Shown here in pieces: positions 33,890 through 43,510 of a stretch of DNA of 64,000 bases; position 1 is the first letter of the stretch, and each line of letters starts with the position of its first letter. Source of the stretch: Pseudomonas sp. FP2335. Its GTDB lineage: Bacteria > Pseudomonadota > Gammaproteobacteria > Pseudomonadales > Pseudomonadaceae. Both the position numbers and the translations under genes were made by a program. The stretch covers positions 2,377,501 to 2,441,500 of the forward strand of contig NZ_CP117437.1 in NCBI RefSeq assembly GCF_030687535.1. The letters are read 5' to 3'. The notes beneath the pieces are model-generated. The model did not search any database. It was not told the origin of the DNA and saw only the letters and a program-made list of their open reading frames with translations.

Positions 33890-36520
33890 ATGGCCCAGAA
33901 CTCCACCCGTTTGCTTCGTCGACTCAACCCTTTCTGCGCGCAGGCGTTGAGTGCGGCCGCGTCCCTGTGCCAGGGCAGCGGCCACGCGCAAATCACCATT
34001 GAACACTGGCTGCTCAAGCTGCTGGGCCAGGGGGAGGGCGACCTCACGGTCATCGCGCGGCGTTACGAATGGAATCTGGAGGCACTGTGGTACGGCCTGC
34101 TTGAACACCTCGACGGCCTGCCACGCAGCGTGCAGGGCAAGCCGCAGTTGTCCGCGCCCTTGCAGCAATTGATCAGGCAGGCCTGGTTACGCGCCTCGCT
34201 CGACGACAACAACGACAGCCTGCGCTCGGTGCATCTGTTGGGCGCGCTGATGGAGACGCCCGGCCTGTTGGCCTGCGAAGCCGCCTGGCCATTGCTCAGT
34301 CTCGGTGAGGCACAGTTGCAGCGGTTGATGGGGCTGTTGGACCAGGTCTCCGAAGAGCGTCCGGCGCTGCAAGAGACTGTCGAACCGCAGTCCATTGAAC
34401 CGAAGGGTGATGATGCCCGGTCGGCAACGTTGGACAGGTTCACCAGAGACCTCACCGCCAAGGCCGCACAAGGAGAGATCGACCCGGTGTTTGGCCGTGA
34501 CGATGAAATCCGCCAGGTCATCGACATCCTCAGCCGTCGGCGTAAAAACAATCCGCTGCTGGTGGGCGAGCCTGGCGTCGGCAAAACGGCCTTGGTGGAA
34601 GGCCTGGCATTGAGCATTGCCCAGGGGCGGGTGCCTGACAGCCTCAAGTCAGTCTGCGTACGCACTCTTGACCTGGGTTTGTTGCAGGCGGGTGCGGGCG
34701 TCAAGGGCGAGTTCGAGCAACGCCTGAAAAGCCTGATCGATGCCGTGCAACAAGCCGACAGCCCGGTGCTGCTGTTCATCGACGAGGCCCACACCCTGAT
34801 CGGCGCCGGCAACCAGGCCGGCGCTGCCGACGCCGCCAACCTGCTTAAACCCGCGTTGGCCCGTGGCGAGTTGCGCACCATCGCCGCGACCACCTGGAGT
34901 GAGTACAAACAGTACTTCGAGCGCGATGCGGCCCTCGAAAGACGTTTTCAAATGGTCAAGGTCGACGAGCCGGACGACGCCAATGCCGGCCTGATGCTGC
35001 GCGGCCTGAAATCGCGCTACGCCACTCACCATGGCGTGCATATCCAGGACGCGGCGGTGCAAGCCGCAGTCAGCCTGTCACGGCGTTACCTGACCGGGCG
35101 CCAACTGCCGGACAAAGCGGTCGACCTGCTCGACACCGCCAGTGCCCGCGTGCGCATGAGCCTGGATTGTGAGCCGCAAGCGCTGGTCCGGCTGAAGGCG
35201 CGGCAAGCGGCGCTGGAACTGGAGCGTCAGGCATTGGAGCAAGACCAGGCCCTCAGCGGCGGCGACGTTGGCGAGCGCCTGGGGCTGATCGACGTGCAAT
35301 CCGCGGATTTGCAGCGCGAGCAAAGCGCACTGGAGCAGCAATACCGGCAAGAGCGTCAGTTGGCCGAACAACTGATGAGTGCGCGCCGGATGCAGCCACC
35401 ACAACCGGGCACCTGCGCACGGCTACAACGGGAACTCCATGCCATTCAAAGCGAGCAGCCGCTGCTGTCACTGGATGTCGACGTACGCAGCGTGGCCCAC
35501 GTGATTGCCGATTGGACCGGCGTTCCGCTGGGCAGCTTGCTCAAGGACGAACACCGCAGCCTGTTGGCGCTGGAGCAGCAGTTGGGGCAGCGGGTGATCG
35601 GCCAGGCTCCGGCGCTGAGCGCATTGGCACAACGGCTGCGCGCGGCCAAGACCGGCCTGACCAACGAGCATGCACCGCTGGGAGTGTTCCTGCTGGTGGG
35701 CACCAGCGGCGTGGGTAAGACCGAGACCGCCCTGGCCCTCGCAGACAGCCTGTTCGGCGGCGAAAAATCACTGATCACCCTGAACTTTTCCGAGTACCAG
35801 GAAGCCCACACCGTCAGCCAGCTCAAAGGCTCGCCGCCCGGTTACGTCGGCTATGGCAAGGGCGGTGTGCTGACCGAAGCCGTGCGGCAGCGGCCCTACA
35901 GTGTTGTGCTGTTGGACGAGGTCGAAAAGGCGCACAGCGACGTGCTCAATCTGTTTTACCAAGTGTTTGATCGTGGATTCATGCGAGACGGTGAAGGGCG
36001 CGAGATCGACTTTCGCAACACCGTCATCCTCATGACCTCCAATCTCGGCAGCGACCTGCTGTACGACTGCTTGCAGGCCCAGCCCGACGCCCCCGACAGC
36101 CTGCTGCACGAACAACTGCGGCCCATCCTGCGCGAACACTTCCAGCCGGCCTTGCTTGCACGGTTCCAGACGTTGATCTATCGACCGCTGCAAGCCGACG
36201 CACTCAAGCGCATCGTCGCGCTCAAACTGGCCCAAGTGGCCAAGCGGTTGCGTTTCCACTATGGCCTCGACTGCCGGTTGGGCGACTCACTCCACGACGC
36301 CCTGGTTGCCGCCTGCCTGTTACCGGACATGGGCGCGCGCAACATAGACAGCCTGCTCAACGAACAAATCCTGCCTGTTCTCAGCCAGCAACTGCTGGAG
36401 CGGCGCGCGGCGCAGCAGCGGTGCCAGTGCGTGAGTCTTGAGTTCAGTGAAGAGCAGGGCATCTGCCTGAGTTTCACGGACGACGATGCTGCGCCGCAAA
36501 CCGCAATCATGGAGGCGTGA
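33890..36520 (+). CDS. clpV: T6SS sheath-recycling AAA+ ATPase ClpV (TssH)
   Basis: ClpV (876 residues) is the hexameric ATPase that takes apart contracted sheaths. It has a Clp N-domain, a first AAA+ module (GEPGVGKTALVEG near residue 226, LLFIDEAHTLIGAG), a coiled middle segment and a second AAA+ module (GTSGVGKTETAL near residue 604, VVLLDEVEKAH). I chose the ATG at 33890 (MAQNSTR) over the in-phase TTG at 33884 because GAGGA lies upstream. It is separated from hcp by 122 bp holding a hairpin. Confidence 0.95.
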   Translation: MAQNSTRLLRRLNPFCAQALSAAASLCQGSGHAQITIEHWLLKLLGQGEGDLTVIARRYEWNLEALWYGLLEHLDGLPRSVQGKPQLSAPLQQLIRQAWLRASLDDNNDSLRSVHLLGALMETPGLLACEAAWPLLSLGEAQLQRLMGLLDQVSEERPALQETVEPQSIEPKGDDARSATLDRFTRDLTAKAAQGEIDPVFGRDDEIRQVIDILSRRRKNNPLLVGEPGVGKTALVEGLALSIAQGRVPDSLKSVCVRTLDLGLLQAGAGVKGEFEQRLKSLIDAVQQADSPVLLFIDEAHTLIGAGNQAGAADAANLLKPALARGELRTIAATTWSEYKQYFERDAALERRFQMVKVDEPDDANAGLMLRGLKSRYATHHGVHIQDAAVQAAVSLSRRYLTGRQLPDKAVDLLDTASARVRMSLDCEPQALVRLKARQAALELERQALEQDQALSGGDVGERLGLIDVQSADLQREQSALEQQYRQERQLAEQLMSARRMQPPQPGTCARLQRELHAIQSEQPLLSLDVDVRSVAHVIADWTGVPLGSLLKDEHRSLLALEQQLGQRVIGQAPALSALAQRLRAAKTGLTNEHAPLGVFLLVGTSGVGKTETALALADSLFGGEKSLITLNFSEYQEAHTVSQLKGSPPGYVGYGKGGVLTEAVRQRPYSVVLLDEVEKAHSDVLNLFYQVFDRGFMRDGEGREIDFRNTVILMTSNLGSDLLYDCLQAQPDAPDSLLHEQLRPILREHFQPALLARFQTLIYRPLQADALKRIVALKLAQVAKRLRFHYGLDCRLGDSLHDALVAACLLPDMGARNIDSLLNEQILPVLSQQLLERRAAQQRCQCVSLEFSEEQGICLSFTDDDAAPQTAIMEA

Positions 36521-36521
36521 G

Positions 36522-38879
36522 ATGAGTGTCTTCTTTGATCACAGTCGACACACATTACGGGTCAACAATGTTGCCGCGCCGCTTGAGGTTCTGGCCTTTG
36601 CAGGAGAGGAGGGCCTGAGCCAGCCGTTCAAGTACCGCATCGAATTCACCAGCCCCGACCTCGACCTCGCCGCCGACTCCATCCTCGGCCATCAAGCCAG
36701 TTTCAGCCTGCACGCCCCACCACAAAAACTGCCGCTGCTGAGCTTGTCGCCACCCAAAATCAAACCCCTGCGCACCCTGCACGGCGTCGTCACCACCTTC
36801 GCCCGCCAATCCGGCTCCAACGACCAGGCCACCTATGCAATCACCCTGCAACCGCGTCTGGCCCTGCTTGAACGTGGCCGACAGTTGCGTATCTACCAGC
36901 ACCAATCCGTGCCCGAGATCGTCGAACACATCCTGCGCTGCCGCCACGCTTTCGAAGGCCAGGACTTCCTGTTCACCCTCAAGCGCGACTACCCCCGGCG
37001 CGAACAGGTCATGCAATACGGCGAAAGCGACCTGGCTTTCATCAGCCGGCTGCTCGCCGAAGTGGGCATCTGGTATCGCTTCACCAGCGACGAACGCCTG
37101 CGCCTAGAGGTCGTCGAGTTTTTCGATAGCCAGCGCGGTTACCAATTCGACGTCGAACTGCCATACCGCCCGCAATCCGGGCTCGGCAGCAGCGGGCAGG
37201 ACGGCGTATGGGCTTTGCAATCGAGCCACCAGGTCGTCGAGCAACAGGTCAGCGTACGCGCCTACCACCACCGCGACGCCAGCGCCCACCTGAACGGCGG
37301 GATCGAGCAGAGCCGCGGCGGGGCCTACGGCGATGCCTACCACTACGCCGAACCCTACAGCGTCCTCGGCAACCGCCTCGATCAAGACGAAGACCTGCCA
37401 TGCGAAAGCGGCTACTTCTTCGCACGCCTGCGCCACGAGCAGTACCTGAACCAGCAGACCCGCCTGAGCGGCCTTAGCAGCAGCGCCACCCTGGCGCCGG
37501 GCCAGGTCCTCAGGATCAGCGGCGGCGCACCCCAGGCATTCCAAACCGGCGCAGTCATCACCCGCCTGACCACCCAGGCCGCGCGCGACCGCAGCTTCGA
37601 AGCCGCCTTCGAGGCCATCCCCTATTCAGAAACCCTGTGCTTTCGCCCGGCCCCACACGCCAAACCGCAAATCGCCGGCACCGTCCCGGCCCGCGTCACC
37701 AGCCCCCAGGCCCACGACCCTTACGGCCACATCGACATGGAAGGCCGCTACCGCGTCAACTTCCTGTTCGACCGCGACACCTGGAAACCCGGCGAAGAAA
37801 GCCTGTGGCTGCGACTGGCCCGGCCCTACGCAGGCGACACCCACGGCCTGCACCTGCCATTGATTCCCGGCACCGAAGTGGCCATCGCCTTCGAACAAGG
37901 CGACCCGGACCGCCCCTACATCGCCCACGCCCTGCACGACAGCCAGCACGTCGACCACGTGACCCTGCGCAACTACAAACGCAACGTGCTACGCACACCG
38001 GCCAATAACAAACTGCGCATGGACGACACGCGGGGGCAGGAGCACATCAAGCTGAGCACGGAACACAGCGGCAAGAGCCAGTTGAACCTGGGGCATCTGG
38101 TGGATGCGCACAGGCAACAGCGTGGTGAAGGGTTCGAGTTGCGCACGGATGGGTGGGGCGCGATCCGGGGTGGGAAGGGGGTGTTTATCAGTGCGGATGA
38201 GCAGGGTAAGGCGCAGGGGCAGCAGCTTGAAATGGGCGCGGCGATGGCCCGCTTGGAGCAAGCGAGTGAGCAGTTGGACGCGCTCTCCACTGACGCTCTG
38301 GCGGCGAATGCCGATCCGGCGGACGTGCAGGCGCAGTTGACTTTACTCAAGCAAGACCTGGAACGACTCAAGTCGTCCGTGCTTCTACTCAGCGCTCCCC
38401 AGGGCATTGCCCTGAGCAGCGGGGAGCACCTGCAACTGGCTGCGCAGGGCAACGTGATGATCAACGCCGGGGCTGAGGCGGATGTCAGTGTGGTCAAGCG
38501 CTTGTTTATCGGTGTGGGGCAGGGCGTCAGTCTGTTTGTGCGCAAGTTGGGGATCAAGTTGATCGCCAACGCCGGCCCTGTGCGTATTCAGGCACAGAAC
38601 GACACGTTGGAACTGATGGCGCGCAATGGCTTGGAAATCATCAGTGCTGAAGATGAAATCCGCATCGTCGCGAAAAAGAAAATCAGCCTGAATGCAGGTG
38701 GTAGTTACATCACCCTGAATCAAAGCGGGATCGAAGCTGGCACCCAAGGTGACTTCAATATCAAGGCTGCAGATTTCCAATTCCTGGAGCCCTCCCGGCA
38801 GTCGCTGGAAATGCCACAGCCCCCTCAACTGACCGAGCATAAATCCGTGCCCTCTGGGCTTACGGGTTTCTCTGGCTGA
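36522..38879 (+). CDS. vgrG: T6SS spike protein VgrG (TssI) with DUF2345 extension
   Basis: This 785-residue trimeric spike carries the downstream effector. It has the gp27/gp44-like N-terminal core (KYRIEFTSPDLDLAADSILG), a gp5-like OB region (GRYRVNFLFDRDTWKPGEES, GTEVAIAFEQGDPDRPY), and then a C-terminal DUF2345 extension (SLNAGGSYITLNQSGIEAGT). The ATG at 36522 follows GGAGG and lies 1 bp after the clpV stop. The base style changes near 38020-38040, from C-ending codons to a G-rich style, at the core/extension boundary. Confidence 0.94.
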   Translation: MSVFFDHSRHTLRVNNVAAPLEVLAFAGEEGLSQPFKYRIEFTSPDLDLAADSILGHQASFSLHAPPQKLPLLSLSPPKIKPLRTLHGVVTTFARQSGSNDQATYAITLQPRLALLERGRQLRIYQHQSVPEIVEHILRCRHAFEGQDFLFTLKRDYPRREQVMQYGESDLAFISRLLAEVGIWYRFTSDERLRLEVVEFFDSQRGYQFDVELPYRPQSGLGSSGQDGVWALQSSHQVVEQQVSVRAYHHRDASAHLNGGIEQSRGGAYGDAYHYAEPYSVLGNRLDQDEDLPCESGYFFARLRHEQYLNQQTRLSGLSSSATLAPGQVLRISGGAPQAFQTGAVITRLTTQAARDRSFEAAFEAIPYSETLCFRPAPHAKPQIAGTVPARVTSPQAHDPYGHIDMEGRYRVNFLFDRDTWKPGEESLWLRLARPYAGDTHGLHLPLIPGTEVAIAFEQGDPDRPYIAHALHDSQHVDHVTLRNYKRNVLRTPANNKLRMDDTRGQEHIKLSTEHSGKSQLNLGHLVDAHRQQRGEGFELRTDGWGAIRGGKGVFISADEQGKAQGQQLEMGAAMARLEQASEQLDALSTDALAANADPADVQAQLTLLKQDLERLKSSVLLLSAPQGIALSSGEHLQLAAQGNVMINAGAEADVSVVKRLFIGVGQGVSLFVRKLGIKLIANAGPVRIQAQNDTLELMARNGLEIISAEDEIRIVAKKKISLNAGGSYITLNQSGIEAGTQGDFNIKAADFQFLEPSRQSLEMPQPPQLTEHKSVPSGLTGFSG

Positions 38880-38910
38880 TCCCCTTGCGAAACCAGGAGT
38901 GAACTACGCC

Positions 38911-41553
38911 ATGGCCAACTTGTTTTCTCGGTTTTTCGAGCTCTTCATTCCCGCTCGACACACGCCGATCTACTTGCCCGACTCGCCCACGGCGCAGAGC
39001 CGCTCTGCTCATTCAACTGCGCCTGCGCCAACACCGTTACCACTGAAGAACTGGAGCCATCCCTTCAAGGACAAAGCTCATCCGCTTCTGCAACTGACCC
39101 AAATGGCCAAGGCTGCAGCAGGTTACTACCCCGTGGGACGCAATGGCCTGTGGCACGGTGGCGTGCATTTCGACGGTGGCACTGCGGGGACTCTGGATCA
39201 ATCCGGCGTGCATTGCCTGGCCGATGGTGAAGTGGTGGCTTATCGCATCGATCAGCACTCGCCCAGCACGACCTACTTCTTTGAACAACTGACGGTGAAA
39301 AAGCCGTTTTCACGCAACTTCGTGTTGGTGCGCCACCGTCTTGAGGCGCCCAAAATCGAGGGCAGCCCAGACACCCCGCCAAGCCTGGTGTTCTACAGCC
39401 TGTACATGCATTTGCGCGACTGGGCGGTGTACCAGGCGGATCCGGCCATCGTACGGCCGGGATTCTGGCCCGAGGCGCAAACGCGTCGGGTCAAGGCCAC
39501 GGCAAGCGATACCCACCCCGATTATCCCGGTCAGCAGGGTCTGAGCGTGTTCGGCCAGAGGCGACGTGGCAAAGCCCTGGCCCTGTTGCCTCGGGGCATG
39601 GAAGTGACGGTCAGCGGGGAAGGGGAATACCGTAAGGTGGAGGGCACCGATGGCCCTGACGTGTTGAAAGATGCCGACGGTCGCCTGCAAGGTTATGTGG
39701 CCTATGAATATCTGGTCGCGTTTGGCGAGGACGTGTATCGGATCGGGGCCAGTGCACTGAATGTCCGCGCCGCAGCGAGTGCCAATAGCGACGTCCTTAT
39801 GCGCTTGCCCCAGGGCACGGAAGTCTGTGTCAGCGGTGAAGGTGCCTTCCGTAAATTGGAGCGCGTAAACCAGTATGTTCACGCCGACTCTCTGGAAGGC
39901 GAGCGCGAGCCGGTAGCGGATCGCATCGTTGTCCTCCAACCGCCCATCGCGATCAAGGCCGCCGACTTGATCGGTCACATCGGCCTATATCAAGACTGCA
40001 CTGCTGATTACCCGGAAGAAAAACTGCATCTGGAAGTGTTCAGTGGCGATGACGTGGAAACCTTCATCGAGGATTGCCGCGCCTGGGCGGGGCGACTGCC
40101 GGCGAGCAGCAAAACCTGGCTGAAACTTGCCAAGGACACTGCCGTGGTGGCGCATCAAGCGTACTTCAGTGCAACACAACCACCGTCTCTGAACGCGGCC
40201 AACACCCCCAGCGATGCTGATTTGTGGGTGCCCAAAAGCCTGCTCGACGGGTTTCCCTCTGAGAAAAAAATCCAGGTAGCGGCGATGCCGGGTCGCAAGG
40301 CCTGCAACTGGTATCGGCTGGAAGGCCTGCTTCACGACGCAGACGGTAACCTGCTCGACGGTTGGGTTTGCGAAGAAGTCGGCGTCACTCCTTGGGTCAG
40401 TCCCTGGTCATGGGATGGCTTTGAGGTGATCTTCAACTACGACACGCCGCGCCAGGCCCTTGCCTCCTTCTTGCGTGCGGCCAACCGTTTAAGTGCAGAG
40501 CAAATCGAACACCACGGCGCCTTGGCGGACATGGCGGATACCGGCCCGCTCAAGACGCGGCTCTACGACCTCATCGACCGCAACCGCGATGGGAGCATGA
40601 GCGCCGAAGAGTTGCAGTCCGCGATGGCGTTACCGGCCCATGCGCAGTCATTGGCGCAACTGATCATCTTTTATGAAAGCGAGTGGCGTCATGCCCCAAG
40701 TAAGTGGGATGGGTTGGACGAGATATTGGGGCATAACGGCTCGACACCGCAGCTGAATTGGGTGGCGGAGAAGAGACGGATCAACGCGATGAGTTGGTGG
40801 GATGAAGTGGCGGTTGGGGTTGGGCTGCCAGGGCATGGGCAGGTTTATCACTTGCATCCGCTGGGGTTGGTGGGGAAGTTCTATACAAGCAAACATAAAA
40901 TCACAGTAGAACTATTAGAGAAGATAACTGGTAAATCGGGTGGCTGGTTCACCGGGAAAGGCGCAGGCCGCGCATTTGCTGAAATGTTCAAAGTAAAGTA
41001 TCCGCAAATATATAACTATGATAAGTCCCGGTTTGTTGGTGAGCTGAATGATGCACTTGAGCGGTACGGGATCATAACGCCACATCAACAGGCGCACTTT
41101 GTTTCGCAATGTTTTCATGAGTCTGCGGCCTTCGAGACGACAGTTGAATTTGGTTCCGGCGTGCAGTATGACCCTGGAAGGCATTCGAGTGCAGTGGCTA
41201 ACGGTAATACAAAGGTTGGTGATGGTCCGAAATATAAGGGTAGGGGCTTGATTCAGCTGACATGGAAAAATAACTACACCTCTTACTCTAACTACCGGAA
41301 GGTAGACTTTGTAGTGGATCCGGAAGCGCTAGCTTCCAATATGTTTAATGCGATAGACGTTTCGTGCTGGTATTGGCGGTTTAGCGGAGCTGTCACTAGG
41401 AAATATGACGCGCGGGGCGATATTAACGTTTTGGTAGATCATGAGCCTGGCAACGTTCAGCTAGTAACTCGCGCAGTGAATGGCGGTGACAATGGTCTGC
41501 ATGAGCGTATGAAAATATATGAGGAAATTCGGAAAGAATGGGGACTTTCATGA
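38911..41553 (+). CDS. Predicted T6SS peptidoglycan-degrading effector (M23-like with SH3 insert, GH19-like C-terminus)
   Basis: This 880-residue protein follows vgrG directly and probably attacks cell wall. An M23-like peptidase fold begins with HGGVHFD (H82, where the usual HxxxD Asp appears as H86) and YSLYMHL (H167). It is interrupted at about residues 211-330 by two similar SH3-like repeats (GMEVTVSGEGEYRKVEG and GTEVCVSGEGAFRKLE). It resumes with HIGLYQ and KLHLEVFSG (H373). An EF-hand-like loop (DRNRDGSMSAEEL) is near residue 556. The end is GH19 chitinase/lysozyme-like: FVSQCFHESAAFE with E737, then YKGRGLIQLTWKNNY and AVNGGDNGLHER. I chose the ATG at 38911, after CAGGAG; an in-phase GTG is at 38899. 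DNA from about 40885 turns AT-rich. The enzyme activities are inferred. Confidence 0.8.
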   Translation: MANLFSRFFELFIPARHTPIYLPDSPTAQSRSAHSTAPAPTPLPLKNWSHPFKDKAHPLLQLTQMAKAAAGYYPVGRNGLWHGGVHFDGGTAGTLDQSGVHCLADGEVVAYRIDQHSPSTTYFFEQLTVKKPFSRNFVLVRHRLEAPKIEGSPDTPPSLVFYSLYMHLRDWAVYQADPAIVRPGFWPEAQTRRVKATASDTHPDYPGQQGLSVFGQRRRGKALALLPRGMEVTVSGEGEYRKVEGTDGPDVLKDADGRLQGYVAYEYLVAFGEDVYRIGASALNVRAAASANSDVLMRLPQGTEVCVSGEGAFRKLERVNQYVHADSLEGEREPVADRIVVLQPPIAIKAADLIGHIGLYQDCTADYPEEKLHLEVFSGDDVETFIEDCRAWAGRLPASSKTWLKLAKDTAVVAHQAYFSATQPPSLNAANTPSDADLWVPKSLLDGFPSEKKIQVAAMPGRKACNWYRLEGLLHDADGNLLDGWVCEEVGVTPWVSPWSWDGFEVIFNYDTPRQALASFLRAANRLSAEQIEHHGALADMADTGPLKTRLYDLIDRNRDGSMSAEELQSAMALPAHAQSLAQLIIFYESEWRHAPSKWDGLDEILGHNGSTPQLNWVAEKRRINAMSWWDEVAVGVGLPGHGQVYHLHPLGLVGKFYTSKHKITVELLEKITGKSGGWFTGKGAGRAFAEMFKVKYPQIYNYDKSRFVGELNDALERYGIITPHQQAHFVSQCFHESAAFETTVEFGSGVQYDPGRHSSAVANGNTKVGDGPKYKGRGLIQLTWKNNYTSYSNYRKVDFVVDPEALASNMFNAIDVSCWYWRFSGAVTRKYDARGDINVLVDHEPGNVQLVTRAVNGGDNGLHERMKIYEEIRKEWGLS

Positions 41554-42341
41554 TGCAGGTTACGACGTATGTGTTGAGGGTGTTTGGGGTCGTACTTTTT
41601 TGTGTTTTTTCATGTGTAAGCTATGGGCAGGCAGAGTCGCCTGTCATTAGCGTAATTAGTCGTGTGCCACTCTTGTTGTCGGTTTCCGTGAAGGGAGAAA
41701 CGTTCGCGGTGTCTCCATCACAACAATTTATGCGCGACGTTTTTGAGATGTATGAGGATGTGTATGTTGAAGATATAACTGGTGATGGTGTGGCAGAGGT
41801 GTTTTTTCGTTTGGAAGGGCGCGGCGCTAATGCGTGCTACAAAGTATTGACTTACATAGAACGTAATAGGTCTCTAGATGAGTTGCTTTTTTCTGGGGGT
41901 GATCTATGCAATTACAGGGTGGAAAGTGGTCGCGTTGTGAGTTCTTATAAGAATGGTGCGGTGTGGATTGAGGATGTTTACTTTTTTCGAGGTGGGAGGT
42001 TTTTGATTGAACTCTCGGATAGCTGTTTAGGGTGTGGTGAGGTGACGCGCAGAGCGCACAGGCGTGATGGTTCATTTTCTACCTTCTTAGTGTCCGATGA
42101 TATGAGTGTCGAGGCTAGAGCTCCATTTGTCGCTGAAGTGAAGTCTCTAAGGGCATGGGTTTTTTCCTCGCCAGAGGCTGCAGGGCCAACCGAAAAATAT
42201 CTGATGGCGGGAGATAAAGTTACTTTTTTGAATGTTGAGAGTGTGGGCGGGGAGGAATGGGTTGAATTTAGGTTTTCAAAAGATTCCGACCCTGAGGGGT
42301 GGTTGAGGTGCAGCGATGTTGGTGGGTGTGATTTTGGTTGA
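41550..42341 (+). CDS. Candidate immunity protein 1 (secreted, SH3-like C-terminus)
   Basis: This 263-residue protein has a strong signal sequence (VFGVVLFCVFSCVSYGQA/E), so it acts in the periplasm or is lipid-anchored at the internal Cys. Its ATG overlaps the effector stop (ATGA), meaning it is coupled to the toxin gene. The middle is rich in beta strands (VYVEDITGDGVAEVFFRL, like integrin/FG-GAP-type calcium loops). The C-terminus (YLMAGDKVTFLNV...GWLRC) looks SH3-like and resembles the end of the next protein. It is AT-rich compared with the T6SS core. The immunity role is inferred from position and export signal; I do not recognise the family. Confidence 0.65.
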   Translation: MMQVTTYVLRVFGVVLFCVFSCVSYGQAESPVISVISRVPLLLSVSVKGETFAVSPSQQFMRDVFEMYEDVYVEDITGDGVAEVFFRLEGRGANACYKVLTYIERNRSLDELLFSGGDLCNYRVESGRVVSSYKNGAVWIEDVYFFRGGRFLIELSDSCLGCGEVTRRAHRRDGSFSTFLVSDDMSVEARAPFVAEVKSLRAWVFSSPEAAGPTEKYLMAGDKVTFLNVESVGGEEWVEFRFSKDSDPEGWLRCSDVGGCDFG

Positions 42342-42392
42342 TTTATACTGTGAAATTAAAGTGTCGGGGTTGGTATAGAGGCGAGTATAAAA

Positions 42393-43172
42393 ATGGTTAA
42401 GTATCTGATTTTTGTTTTTTTCTATGTTTTTATGTTGCCGGCACTTGCGCATGAGCGCTCATGTGATGAAGTTGGCGGTGGGCGGGCTTATCGACCAGTC
42501 GAACTTGACGGAGTTGTTGCGTGCTTTGTATACGTGGAAATACCAAAGGAAAAACAAGAGCAGCTGTCGCGTGACCCTGACGGTATTGCGGCTTACTCAG
42601 TATCTAAATCTGAGGGGGCGATGCTTGTTTATGAGTTTCCGTATGCAGGGACAAAGGGCAGGATTAATGATGTGTTTTCGCTTTCTGTTGGCGATGTAGG
42701 CGGGAAAGTGTTGTTTGTGATTCATAGTGTAGAACCACCAAAGTCCTGGGATGTTGCCAGTGATATTTACGATGTGGCTGTGATGAGGGTTCAAGTCGGT
42801 CGACTTGTTAAAGATGAAAAGCTTTCTCGGTTTTTTAGTCTGGGGGGGGACTTGCTTGGTGCGCATGGGAGAAGTGGTTATATATATCCCTATAAGGAAA
42901 GAAGTGCAGTGGTTGGCGTTGTGCGCTCTCCACTGTTTGATTTTTTATCTGCGTCTTCCCCGGTGGTTGGTGTGGTTAAAGAAAAAACATTCCTATATAG
43001 AGGAGGTGTAGAGCCTTCCGAGCAAGACCCGAAGGGCATGTATTTGATAAGCGGCGATGAAGTGATGCTTGAAGATTCAACGGCAGGCTGGTGCAAGATT
43101 TTGTATTTGGGGGGAGGAAAGGAAATCAAGCGATGGATGCAATGCAAGTCAGCGACTTTCAGCAAACGCTAA
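42393..43172 (+). CDS. Candidate immunity protein 2 (secreted, related to its neighbour)
   Basis: This 259-residue protein has a signal peptide (YLIFVFFYVFMLPALA/H). The C-terminal part (YLISGDEVMLEDSTAGWCKI...RWMQC) follows the same pattern as the previous protein (YLMAGDKVTFLNV...GWLRC), so the two are probably old paralogues. Both are AT-rich. It lies 51 bp downstream of the first. It may protect against a second activity of the two-headed effector, or may be a remnant from an earlier effector. I do not recognise the family. Confidence 0.6.
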   Translation: MVKYLIFVFFYVFMLPALAHERSCDEVGGGRAYRPVELDGVVACFVYVEIPKEKQEQLSRDPDGIAAYSVSKSEGAMLVYEFPYAGTKGRINDVFSLSVGDVGGKVLFVIHSVEPPKSWDVASDIYDVAVMRVQVGRLVKDEKLSRFFSLGGDLLGAHGRSGYIYPYKERSAVVGVVRSPLFDFLSASSPVVGVVKEKTFLYRGGVEPSEQDPKGMYLISGDEVMLEDSTAGWCKILYLGGGKEIKRWMQCKSATFSKR

Positions 43173-43244
43173 GTTGCCAGCGCGATTGCTGCTGGTCATT
43201 GTTGGTTTAGTCAAGTCTTTAATTTCTACTGGTCGGAAGTTTCC

Positions 43245-43508
43245 ATGAAAAACATCATCCGCATCGGCGATAAAACAACCAGCGGCGGCACAGTTCTATC
43301 AGGCTCTACCACGATGATTTTCAGGGGCATAGGCGCGGCACGCCAAGGCGATCTCGTAAGTTGCCCAACTCCTGGTCATGGTCAAACGGTTATTGCCGAG
43401 GGGCATCCCGCATTCCGTGACCATGGTCTTCCGGTCGCCTTCGATGGGCATCGGTGTGCTTGTGGCTGCGCGTTGATTTCGTCACTGCCTGCCGTGAGTG
43501 CGCGTTAG
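43245..43508 (+). CDS. T6SS spike-tip PAAR protein
   Basis: This 87-residue PAAR protein sharpens the VgrG tip. It shows the PAAR pattern of repeated Gly, His and Cys turns (IRIGDKTTSGGTVLSG, RQGDLVSCPTPGHG, DGHRCACGCALISS). It has no toxin extension. It ends the cargo cassette and lies 2 bp before the next start. Confidence 0.9.
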   Translation: MKNIIRIGDKTTSGGTVLSGSTTMIFRGIGAARQGDLVSCPTPGHGQTVIAEGHPAFRDHGLPVAFDGHRCACGCALISSLPAVSAR

Positions 43509-43510
43509 TC

